Positions 54,461-64,000 of a stretch of DNA of 64,000 nucleotides are shown here, piece by piece. This stretch comes from Lolium rigidum. Taxonomy: Eukaryota; Streptophyta; Magnoliopsida; Poales; Poaceae. Made by a program: the position numbers and the translations under genes. A model generated the notes under the pieces. That model was not told the origin of the DNA and searched no databases. It saw only the letters and a program-made list of their open reading frames with translations. The stretch spans positions 248,450,510 to 248,514,509 of the forward strand of contig NC_061512.1 of assembly GCF_022539505.1 (NCBI RefSeq). The letters are read 5' to 3'. Each line of letters starts with the position of its first letter. Position 1 is the first letter of the stretch.

Positions 54461-56055
54461 TCAAGAGGCAGGCGATCGACAACGCGGGCGAGGCCTTCAC
54501 CAGGGAGACGCGCGCACGGGCCGGTGACGCTCAGACACGCTCAAAGGTGAGGCCTTCGCACAGGCCGATGGCGCACGGACGCGCTCCGAGCTGGGCGTGG
54601 AGCTGAACTCTGAAAAATGGTTTCAGAGTAGATGTTAGTTTAGTCATTTCGTGCTGTACTTTCAGAGAAGATGGATGTTGGTTTCAGCGTAGAGTTTTAG
54701 CCATTCAGACTAATCTCATGAAGGATTTGATGTCAATAATAAACCTGTTTCAGTTAGATCTCCTCAACAAAACTCATCATCTGTAAACTTGGTGGTTTAT
54801 ACTGAACTTGGATTTGATGTCAATGTCATGCAATCTACAAAGGTTGATCTAAGGCGTAAAACCAGCAAACGATTCTAGCTCTAGTAATACAGCACAAGTC
54901 ATCGTTTTCTCTTGTCACTTGCTTGGATATGGGGATTCTTGTTGTTGTCTTCACTGGCTTGGAGGCGATTGCCAAGCTCAGTTCCTTCGACATACACACA
55001 AGATGTCAGTCTAATGGCAATCAAGTACTACCACACAACAGACATTCTTTTTAGTCAGTATCTGTCACCAAACTAATTTTTGAAATCATGGTCGCAGCCT
55101 GATTATATGAGTGGTGTAGAGACAAAAGTTTGCATGGCACTATGATGAGAATTAGCACAAATACTTAGCATATTGCCCTATTGTATCATCTGTAGCCTGG
55201 GACAAACAGCAATGTCAAGATGTACCTGCCATTTTGATTCAAGACGTACCTGCCAAGTTAGATATATCCTACTGTAAAACTAAGTAACTTCCACACAACA
55301 ATGACAAGTAACTTCCACACAGGGGAAATTGTGCACATATTCTGCAAACAACATTTTTTACCACTGTGGTAGACCATGGAAGACAATGCTTGAAACATCA
55401 GGACATAGTTAAGTTTGTGCTAAATAAGAGAGAAACACAGTTTAGATACTATCTGAAGATCAACAAGCAAAATCAAAAGGGCCAGTAGATATGATAAGCT
55501 ACCAAGCAAGGTCATCCTCCATCTTCAATAACTGAACACCATTCCATCTAGCAAGTCGATTCAGAAATACACAAAAACTTCAGACTACAATCCACAAGCC
55601 TGGGTATTGTGGTAGATGATTCGATAGTGCAAAAAAAATCATACATTTGCAGTGTTGAAACTCATACATTAGCAGCTTTGGGATAAATTTACAGAGGATA
55701 TGGCCATATAATTCTGAAACTCATACCAATTTACATCTTTTCTGAAATTTACAGACCTCGCAAGTTCTGATTCCTCAACACTACAACTCGACTGACTACA
55801 AAATCCGATCGATCTCGAGCATTTCAGTGACAGCCAAAAGGGGCCTGTGAGCAAGGATTCGTGAACAAAGGGGGTTATCATCAATTATCCCAAATGCTCT
55901 GGATGAATGAAAAACAACATCAAGATAAGAAGACACTAAAATGGAGGGAACAATATACACCTACCTCAGCAAAACAGAAGGGCCTTGCAACATTTAGTTT
56001 CTCCTCGGCATCAAGAAAGCAATTGAGTATTACTCACGGCAAAATTGATGAACCA
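54461..56055. other. Intergenic region, no gene recognised
   Basis: AT-rich with scattered stops in all frames. No splice-supported exon chain or terminal repeat was found. Confidence 0.5.
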
Positions 56056-56076
56056 ACACGAAAATACAAAGGAGAT

Positions 56077-56129
56077 TTTTTTTTTTCGAAATGGGGAAGA
56101 AAACCCCGGCTTCTGCATCATGATGATGC
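56077..56129 (-). mobile_element. Minimal 5'-truncated retroposon with 21-bp target duplication
   Basis: A 53-bp insert that starts with a T-run (a minus-strand poly(A) tail) and contains CCCCGGCTTCTGCATCATG is flanked by perfect 21-bp direct repeats at 56056-56076 and 56130-56150 (each starting ACACGAAAATACAAAGG). This is the mark of target-primed reverse transcription. Confidence 0.88.
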
Positions 56130-56354
56130 ACACGAAAATACAAAGGAGATGAGATCATATCACCCAGAAGTGTTAAGCATCAAACGAAAATACTTGCATT
56201 TTTTTTATTTTGTTGAATGGCAACACTGTAATCACCACAAATTAAAATATGCAATTTGGAACGTACGAAAATCCGCAGGTATTCAAAGCTGCTGTGTGTA
56301 ATTGTGAGTAGTCATAAATAATTATATAGAAATATTACTGAATGATGTCTTGTA

Positions 56355-56598
56355 CTCCCTCCATACTGGATTAATGGACAATCACGCATTTTGAGAAACA
56401 AGTTTGACTATAAATTTAGTCAACAAAATATGAAATATATGCCACAAAAATTATACCGTTGGATTCATATTCAAAAAATGTATCCAATAATATAATTGTT
56501 GTGATATATATTTTATATTTTGTTGACCAAATTAGTAGTCAAACTTGTTTCTCGCGGTGCATATTTGCTCAGCAATCCGGTATGGAGGTACTAGGGAG
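56355..56598. mobile_element. Stowaway-like MITE (244 bp)
   Basis: Ends CTCCCTCCATACTGGATTAA and GCAATCCGGTATGGAGGTAC...GGGAG are inverted copies, flanked by TA (56353-56354, 56599-56600). The right end has a 6-bp insertion. The inner arms pair (ACAAGTTTGACTA and TAGTCAAACTTGT). Confidence 0.9.
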
Positions 56599-57140
56599 TA
56601 AGTAACCTGCATGGCTGCATGTAAACCCAGATCCACACGAAAAAAGTTTCATGACAAACAAGTAACCTGCAAAAATAAAAACCAAACAAGTGTTAACTTA
56701 ATGCTACAACAATGGCATACTTGAAAATATGTAATATATGTTTCCGTCATCATCATTTATTTATCGAGATTCGTGCTTACCATGGTAAATGAAATATTCT
56801 TTTCTCTCTCCTCTTTTTATCCGAATCTCGAAGCCAAACGGATGGTGACGGAAACGTCCACACCATGCATGTAAGTACAAACGTATTTCCCCACATATTA
56901 TAGCATGCAACTTTTTTTTTTGACATGATAGCTTCTGAGCTGCAAGCCTGCAACAGACATGTTCCTGTAAGAGAATTACGCTCCAGCCAAATTTCTCTTG
57001 CGTGACTATGACCAGCGCATTTAGCTCATTCCTGTGCTGGGAGGCAACTGCACCACCAGAGAGCGTTGGCCACAAATCTGCCATCAATGTTGTGGCATTG
57101 GGTGTGAAACGCCTGCTGGCCGCTGGAGATGCCCTGCGGG

Positions 57141-57664
57141 AGCAGAATCGACATGAGGCTGCCACGTTTCAATGCAGGCGTAGCTTTCGCCCTGCGTCTT
57201 GAAAGTTGCCTATCATTCAGAACTGAGCAAACCTCATATTATCACCTTCTTTCTTGTGTGCTGATCCGATTAGGGGTCATCGACATAAATACAAGGGAGG
57301 ATGAGGTGGACCGGCACCAGGGGTCAACGACTTAAATGCAAGTGAAGTATGAGATGGACCGGCACCATCGATTGCCTAGTCCGGAAGCAAGGGCACCGGA
57401 ATGCAGTCGCACTGAGATCTGAGTGTTAGCTTAGTGGCAAGACTTGAGAGTACGCAGCCAATCTCCTGGGTTCGAATTCAAGAGGGACCGAATTAAACAG
57501 GGTGTTATCTAGCGCATATGACTTCGCTGCTTGAGAGGTTTTATAATCTAACAACGTATAGCGAAGGGAGGAAATCTTTCCCCGTTGGTCAACGTTGTAG
57601 AATGTAGTCGTACTTGGTGGAATGTACCAATCCAATCATGTGGAGGAGAAACAAGGCCAAATAC
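57141..57664. repeat. Dispersed repeat, copy 2, interrupted by a SINE
   Basis: It matches 46580-46847 from AGCAGAATCGACATG onward. Differences: a 47-bp tandem duplication (57273-57319 and 57320-57368) and a SINE with its target duplication (57399-57613). Confidence 0.82.
57413..57599 (+). mobile_element. tRNA-derived SINE (187 bp)
   Basis: The A box TAGCTTAGTGGC (57427-57438) and B box GGGTTCGAATTC (57468-57479) are 29 nt apart. It is flanked by 14-bp direct repeats GAATGCAGTCGCAC (57399-57412) and GAATGTAGTCGTAC (57600-57613), differing at two bases. The empty site is visible in the repeat copy at 46.8 kb. Confidence 0.85.
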
Positions 57665-60600
57665 GAGAGACAACAAACGAAGACCAAGCTCGTGTGGTCC
57701 TCTATTTTTAAAAATTCTATGATCATAGTTTAAAATTTCAAAAAATAACAAGAAAAATCTTTAATATAGCCAATGATATATGCACTGAATGTCTAAAATT
57801 TTAATGTGAAACTCTTTATATTCTAGGCTACATGAAAAATGATTTTCACACCATTTTAGGATACATCATTGGTTACATTTGATACGTTTTTCATTTAAAA
57901 AATTTAAAATATAATTTTGAATTAAGAACTAAATGACTACACGTAGCTCGGTCTCACTTTGTCCATTCTCAACCGGATACATGATAAATGTATGTACACA
58001 CAGTCTATATTTGCGGCTTAGTGAGAGTGAATATTTCACGACTAGTTGCACCCACATCTTATTATCGGTTTGTGCACTTTCAAGTTTTCGAAAAACATGT
58101 AATAAAGCAGGGACAAAGGTTACGTTGAATCTTCTGCATGTATAAAATATCGTTCCAAAATATGACCATATTTGACTTGTGGAAAAAAAAGACCAAAATA
58201 AATAGTATTCCATCACTATTTACACATCATTTGTCTTTTTTTGTGCAAGGCACACATTATGATATCTTTGTGTGATACTTCGCAGAAGCATATTATACAA
58301 CATATTATATGTCCTAGTCTTCCAGATTTATTTCACATTTTTTAAAACTTAAAAATATGACATCCTACGACAGGGTACGCGTGCAACTAGTTGCAACACT
58401 AGTAAGTTTGCACGTGCACGCACGTTAACTAATACAAATTAATAAAATCATAAAAAATATAAACTAAAATATAAAACACTCTATCAAATTTATATTAATT
58501 TGTAAATTATTTCAAAGATGAAATCTTGCTTGAGGAAAGGATGCAACTAAGGTATGGTCATGGTGGCGAGGCTTGATTCATGAGCAGAGATCATGCATAT
58601 CTCGGAGATGGCATCGACAAGATGTATACAATCAAATATTCAGAATGAGAAATATCTTTTTCTTCCAAGCAGACCATGTCATTGTCAGCTCACTCAGTTT
58701 GACTGAAAAGCATTTCTAAGAATGTTAAACAATGGCAATTTCATAAAGTGTAGCCGTGTTAAAACTTGCCCTCGGCAAGTGTATACCTTGTCTCTTGAGA
58801 TGTACCCAGGAGGATGACAAAATGGGACACTCAACAAAACCTGCACACCCGGAGAAGGGAAATGCAAAGCATTAAAGACAGAAGGAGATATTTCATATCC
58901 ATCTGACCATCTAACCACAATGTTAGAAGTTAGAACCATAGAGCAGGGCAAACAAGTTAATGTTTTACTAAAGACAAAAGTTTATACCAACAATTTCAAT
59001 GTAAAATAGCAATATCTTAATATGTAAAATTTATGCTAGAACTGTTGCATAAGCAGTTTGTATTGAGAAGAAAATTATAATGCTCAAACTGCACAGAGGA
59101 TTTGGAATTTAATCCGTTATGATGCACTACTGGAGGGTGTGACTGTAATTGGAAGAGGAAAATGCAAGACCTAGCATAGCAACATTCTTCATATGCTTAT
59201 ATATCTTCTGTGAAATATGAATAGCTCGTGTTCGGATGCTAGAAGGAACTATCAAGCATAATGTTGCCAAAATCCCGTTAATAAGTGGTGCTAAGAAAAC
59301 CATTCGGAAACTTTTACCAATGAATTAAAATGATTTAAATTAAGTACAGCGCCACATCTACTCCTGGATCTGGCAATAAGGAAAAAAGACTCATTTAATA
59401 CTCACGCATGTATGGAGAACTTAATAAGTTAACATTTTGTAGCACAAGAAGATGTAAGGAAAAAACTATAGTAAGGCAATACTATACCTCCAGCATTAGC
59501 AGAAACAAAGATGGAGAAAAAATATGTGCACTTTTATCTCAACTGAGACAGCTCCGCTAGAGCAAGAGTGTATCTAGGAGGGTTTCAACTAAAATTCACA
59601 TGCGGAGTAGCGAAGTAAATCAAATTTGTACTATAATTTAAGGAAAACCAAGCCGGTGACAGTGAAAGCTTTTTTTTTTCATAGTTGCTAGATATACTTA
59701 AAGACAAGCGTGCATACACAATCTACAGAACTGCACAAGAAGTGTTTGAGCTGTCGCCCAAAAGCGTATATTAACTCTTCTAGAGCAGTATACCAATGAG
59801 GCATGTTATATCTATCTAACACATACGCACATTTATGGAGTTTCAGCATCACCTCGTGTAAAACATAAGCTATGCTTAGGATATTCAGAAAAAAGTAACA
59901 GTGCCATCTTGTTCTTAGAGAACCTGAAAGAGATATATTTTCAAAGCAATCTACATTAGCACAAATATGAAAATAGAAAAGACATAGGTATTAGCAAATT
60001 CTAGGTACAACAGAATCCAATGCCTAGTTGTAGCATATTATGAAAGAACTATATCTCATTAGTCGAAATCACAGGTAAACTCCGGTATTTCCAGGGATAT
60101 TAAAATGTACACAACATCATCAAGTATTTTTTTAGATTAATCGCACTGACATAATTTCTTGAACCTAGTTTGCAGAAATATTTTGACTGTTGGTACGGCC
60201 CGCAAAAGTTATTTGCGAAGATGTGCGGCACACGGTAGTAGTTTAGGAAGATATCATAGGAGAAACATATGTTTGTCAAATGATAAAGCTCACATATCAA
60301 TGCCGGAGATAATAGGCTTTTTTTTGCTAGTTATGATCTTCTCAATCACGGTCTAGCTATATGAGTATGTATAAGGCACCAAGGTTGCCATGTGTTACCC
60401 CTCATTGCTATTATAAAGATCTCACCTTACCAGGATATATCAATCAAACGGAACCCCATTGATTTTCTGTTGTTGTGATTTTAGTTGTAAGCCATATTGT
60501 TGGTCCTTGAGTTCTTTCCTTGCACTGACTAAGATGCCTAGAATGTAGTCACAGAGGAGCAGGACAGGCCCATCGGGATGTCATGGACACGAAATCCTTC

Positions 60601-61500
60601 ACCATGAAGTCAGCTCATGGAACCCTCTTGATGTGGCCGCCCGCATATAGCAGCACCAAATGCTTCTTCACCATTAGGTGTACCACCAAACCGAGTAGGA
60701 CGCCATCTGCAGAACTGCAAAAGAAACGTATGAGTCAGGGAGGAATCCAACAATCTCTTCCTCGTGAGCAGGCAATTTGTTTGAAAGCAAAAGGAGAGCA
60801 GAAATCTAGTTCCCTAGCACAGTTCTATCTGTAATAAGTTAAACGATTGGAGAAGGGTTTCATCTGGGATATGAAGTGTCGGTAGATAGAGGCGAAGATA
60901 TGTAGTGCGGCGGCGCCATAGCCGACGCGGGCCGGAAAAGCCAGGCGGCGGTACAGGCCAGGAAACAGCCGAGGAGTCATGTGCGAGCGAGCTAGCGGTC
61001 ATAGAACGCGACCTGCTCAGGACTGGCGTGACTACGACGAATCCCCACGGCAGCAACCTCGTCGTGGCACGCTCCAACAGCTGCAGCGGACACCCCTCCT
61101 TCCGCAGCATCCCTGCCTTCTTGACCGCCCTACCGACGTCGGCAAGCCATCGTCTTATGGAAGATCGGAAGAGGAGCACCACACCAAGGTGTGATTTGAT
61201 TCAGCGAAATTTGATCCTGGAAAGGAAGATAAATCTGGAAAAGAGAGGATTTATCGGCATTAACCTTCACTTAAATGATTCGGTGGGATTTGATCCGCGG
61301 AATCAGGCCATGCAGGCAGGGATTCGGAGCTTCGGAGGCGGCGTCAGCGCGATTTGAGGAGGGGGATGGGGAGAACAAATGATTTTCGTTCGTTAGATAA
61401 AAGACTATGTAGTAGAGATGTATCTTTCCCGGCTTACCTCTGCAAACCTTGTCCACGAAAATCATGAGGATGCCGCTCTCCGTCTGACTGAGCCTAGATT
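57665..61500. other. Mostly AT-rich region; possible unrecognised minus-strand exons
   Basis: No gene can be named. On the minus strand an exon-like piece near 58850-58797 has a GTGTGCAG acceptor, 18 codons starting VLLSVPFCHPPGYISRDK, and a GTATAC donor. Another acceptor (TTTTGCAG) lies near 60717, and an Arg-rich frame starts at 61182. They could belong to one gene or be chance. Confidence 0.35.
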
Positions 61501-61531
61501 CTCATCTCAAAAAAAAAAAAAGCCTAGATTC

Positions 61532-61539
61532 TATAAAAT
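61532..61539 (+). promoter_or_regulatory. TATA box upstream of the GH5 gene
   Basis: TATAAAAT lies 93 bases before the ATG at 61632, after an A-run. The spacing is normal for a plant core promoter with a short 5'UTR. Confidence 0.5.
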
Positions 61540-61631
61540 GGCCAGCCCGGTAAACACCTCTACTGCGAACAACAACACGCTCACCGCGATTCATCCTCTA
61601 CTCTAGAGCAGTAGAGCGCTCAGCAGACGAG

Positions 61632-62441
61632 ATGCATCGTTCTATCCTTATTATCCCAGCGCTCCTGCTCCTGGCCGGTGCTGTCTCGGCCTGGCTTCCC
61701 CAGGAGCGCAACTTGGCTGCTTTCAACCAGACGGCTCGCTTCGAACAGCTTGGCAAGCGCTTCGAGCCGTCTCTGGCCAAGGCCAAGGGCATCAACAAAA
61801 TCAGGGGCGTTAATTTGGGCGGTATGTCTCGTTAAATTTATAAAAAATCCTGTGAAACCTTCTCGTCTCTGGCAAGAACTACTAACACACAATGGTTGGA
61901 ATTCTCAGGCTGGCTCATCTGTGAGCCGTGGATGATGCGTGATGAGTGGGACAACGTCATGGGTTGCAAGGGGGCTGCCTCGGAGTTCGACTGCATGCTG
62001 AAAAATTACGGTGGAAGCAAACGAGACGCAGGCAACGACAAGTTCGAGACTCACTGGAAGACTTGGATCAATCCCGCCAGCATCCAATCAGCCCACGATG
62101 TTGGCCTGAACACGATCCGTATTCCCATCGGGTACTGGTCTAACGTAGACATTGCCGACAAGGCCAGCGAGCCTTTTGCCGACGGCAACAGGATGCTCCC
62201 CTACCTGGACGCCGTCGTCCAAAAGGCCGCTGACCTTGGCATGTATGTCATCATCGATCTTCATGGGGCTCCACGCGGTCAGCAAGAGGACGTCTTTACC
62301 GGCCAGAACAACAAGCCGGCTGGTTTCTTCAACGACTACGACTTTGACCGCGCCCAGAAGTGGATGTCGTGGATGACCAAGCGCATCCACACAAACCTTG
62401 CCTACGCCACCAAGCTCACTCTATCCAATTATTCTAGATAG
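61632..62441 (+). CDS. Fungal-type GH5 beta-1,6-glucanase-like gene, 3'-truncated
   Basis: Two exons, 61632-61821 and 61909-62441, join in phase to 240 residues. Residues 1-20 (MHRSILIIPALLLLAGAVSA) are a secretion signal. RGVNLGGWLICEPWM, GLNTIRIPIGYW and YVIIDLHGAP are glycoside hydrolase family 5 motifs in the form seen in filamentous-fungal endo-beta-1,6-glucanases, enzymes acting on fungal wall beta-1,6-glucan; plants normally lack this class. The 87-bp intron has GTATGT, TACTAAC and CAG. The frame leaves homology after NLAYAT and stops nine codons later in a palindrome; fungal relatives are about 400 residues or more, and both catalytic glutamates would lie in the missing part. It is therefore probably inactive as a glucanase. 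Horizontal transfer from an endophyte lineage is the best explanation. Confidence 0.88.
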
Positions 62442-62447
62442 AGTGAG
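62415..62447. repeat. 11-bp perfect hairpin at the truncation point
   Basis: CTCACTCTATC (62415-62425) and GATAGAGTGAG (62437-62447) pair around an 11-nt loop. The hairpin supplies the last codons and stop of the truncated GH5 frame. Confidence 0.85.
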
Positions 62448-62512
62448 GCACGCAATTACTAGGATCGGCGGGCTCCCGAGAGGAGCCTGTCCAGGCGCAA
62501 TAAAAAAAGAAG

Positions 62513-62934
62513 AAAGTCCAATTCTCATCCTTGAACTTTTGGGAAAGTTCACTTTCAGTCCCAAAATTTATTTCTAGTCTAGAATGAACCTTGAACTCTC
62601 ATAATAATTCACTTTTCATCCCTTTGCAGTTGAGTTGAGCAAATTAGTGGCGCGGAAAAAAAATAGGGAACCAACAAAATTGGTTTAGAACTAGACCAAG
62701 CCCAAACTAGCTGAGATGTTAAACCAAACGTCACAATGGAAAAAACAACGAAACCCTTGGGTCCTGAACCAGTCTCTCGCTTGATTTCTCTCCCTTCTAA
62801 TTCACGTGAAGGGTTGCGCCACAAAGGACTAAAAGTGAATGATTCTGAGAGTTCAAGGTTCATTTTGAACCAGACGGAAGTTCTAGGACCAAAAGTGAAC
62901 TTTCAATAGAATTCAAGGACCAAAAGTGGACTTT
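62513..62934. mobile_element. MITE of ~422 bp, superfamily unassigned
   Basis: The left end AAAGTCCAATTCTCATCCTT and the reverse complement of the right end (AAAGTCCACTTTTGGTCCTT) form an inverted repeat that continues, with gaps, for about 50 bp (both include GAAAGTTCACTTT). It is non-coding. No convincing target duplication is visible. Confidence 0.7.
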
Positions 62935-62938
62935 GTTC

Positions 62939-64000
62939 ATGAAAATATTATCTCTGAACTATCAGGGTTTGGGGAACAACCCGACAGTTCCACCGCTTTT
63001 GGATCTTCGAACGCGTAGTGATCCCCGAGGTGGGTTTTTTGTCGGAGACCCACCTAGATGTATATCCGGCAGATTGTTTGCGAAGGCGTTTGAATATAGT
63101 CTTCAAAATTGTTAATCCGAGTGATGGAAGGACTGGTGGAGTTATGCTCTTGTGGAAAAAGGAAATAATTATCCAACAATTGTTCTCAGCTCCTAAATAT
63201 ATTGATGTAAAAGTGATTGAAGCTCCGGATAAAGTTTGGATACTTACATGTATGTATGGAGAACCGACGTGGGAAGACAAATATAAAATCATGGGACAAA
63301 ATTAGGGAGCTTCATTGTAACTCAAATCTCCCGTGGGATAGCATCGGTGACTTTAATGAAATTCTCTTCTCACATGAAAAAGAGGGGCAACCCCAAGGAT
63401 ATATGCAAGCTTTTTGAGATGCACTGGTGGACTGTGGTTTGGAAGACTTGGGGTTTTCAGGTGATGTTTTTACATCGAAGCGAGGTCGTATTAGACAGAG
63501 GCTCGATCATGCAATCGCTAATGGGCAATGGATGACTATGCACCCGGGGGCGGTTCTCCAGCACCTGGGGTATATCAAATCGGACCATCGCCCGATTTTG
63601 CTTGATACTGACTACCAAGCGGGGGTAGGACAACCGAAACTTGGGCCCCGCAGATTTGAGGCGAAGTGGCTGCACGAAAAGGGTTTTAGACAATTGGTCG
63701 AGAATGCCTAGGAAGCGTCAGGGGCTCCCGCGGCAGGCGTGCTAGATCTCTCCTGGCTAGGCTGCATGCAGCCATGCACGAGTGGGATAGTACGGTACTG
63801 GAGCAGCCAAAGAAGCGATTGTGTAAAGCTCAAAAAGATCTTGATGATGTCCTTAGTGGTCAGTTGACTGAGGAGAGTGAAAACAAAGCAAAGGAGTTAG
63901 CTAACCTGGTTGAAATTCTACTAGAACAAGAGGAAGTGTATTGGCCGCAAAGGTCCCAGGCTAATTGGATCCAACATTGGGACATAAATACTTCTTTCTT
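62939..64000 (+). pseudogene. LINE ORF2, endonuclease part (continues past window end)
   Basis: The ATG at 62939 starts MKILSLNYQGLGNN, the usual start of a plant L1-type ORF2. The AP-endonuclease-like domain follows: FLSETHLDVYPADCLRR, GGVMLLWKKEI, LTCMYGEPTWEDK, IGDFNEILF, FTSKRGRIRQRLDHA and the catalytic SDHRPI (about 63580-63597). At least three frame changes (near 63030, 63290 and 63400) and a stop at 63709-63711 show decay. RT would lie beyond the window. Confidence 0.85.

Noticed and set aside
57427..57479. Functional tRNA gene
   Set aside because: A and B boxes are present, but the segment does not fold into a cloverleaf with a clear acceptor stem and is flanked by a target duplication, so it is a SINE.
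60814..61182. 122-codon minus-strand frame as a definite gene
   Set aside because: No recognised domain and ambiguous splice sites; kept only as a possibility in the findings.
61632..62441. Fungal contamination as the source of the glucanase frame
   Set aside because: The gene is contiguous with a MITE, a plant-type LINE and a TATA box in one assembled stretch, and it is truncated, as expected for an old transferred copy. Misassembly cannot be fully excluded from sequence alone.

Overview
The window is nuclear DNA from a monocot of the grass family. Genes have GT-AG introns, and the spaces between them hold grass repeats: Stowaway MITEs with CTCCCTCCG-type ends, Ty1/copia and Ty3/gypsy elements, a long-TIR Mutator-like element, LINEs and SINEs. 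A fungal-type beta-glucanase gene sits in otherwise plant DNA at 61.6 kb. From memory, a fungal-endophyte beta-1,6-glucanase gene has been reported in the Lolium/Festuca lineage, so a cool-season Poeae grass is my best guess. This is inference, not proof.

Layout. 1-12373 is a nest of retrotransposons: a minus-strand Ty3/gypsy element (only its 5' LTR is inside the window) inserted into the polyprotein gene of a minus-strand Ty1/copia element. 15.0-17.8 kb carries TAC1 (tiller angle control, IGT family, minus strand, four coding exons plus a predicted 3'UTR intron). 20.3-22.3 kb carries a three-exon gene for a plastid-type membrane protein of unknown function. 22.4-28.6 kb is a head-to-tail duplication that left one complete F-box/DUF295 gene and one truncated copy. 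29.4-32.0 kb is VPS22/SNF8 (ESCRT-II) with seven exons. 33.3-34.9 kb is a solo LTR with an intact 5-bp target duplication. 35.9-38.8 kb is a deleted Mutator-like element carrying a coiled-coil ORF; it ends 180 bp before the start codon of a plastid HpcH/HpaI aldolase-family gene (39.0-40.0 kb). A six-exon rhodanese-domain gene (40.6-43.7 kb, plus strand) faces a two-exon RABA4-type GTPase gene (44.1-47.5 kb, minus strand).

47.5-61.5 kb is repeat-rich, with LINE ORF2 remnants, retroposons, MITEs, a SINE with a 14-bp target duplication and a 53-bp retroposon with a perfect 21-bp target duplication. At 61.6-62.4 kb lies the fungal-type GH5 glucanase reading frame, with one 87-bp intron and a TATA box. 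It is cut off before the region that should carry the catalytic glutamates. A MITE and the 5' part of a LINE ORF2 (endonuclease domain) follow to the end of the window.

The plant genes do not form one pathway. Rice TAC1 is on chromosome 9, and the order TAC1, VPS22, aldolase, rhodanese, Rab is probably a conserved grass gene neighbourhood. Exon boundaries were derived by eye from splice consensus and reading phase; every multi-exon model given closes in frame.
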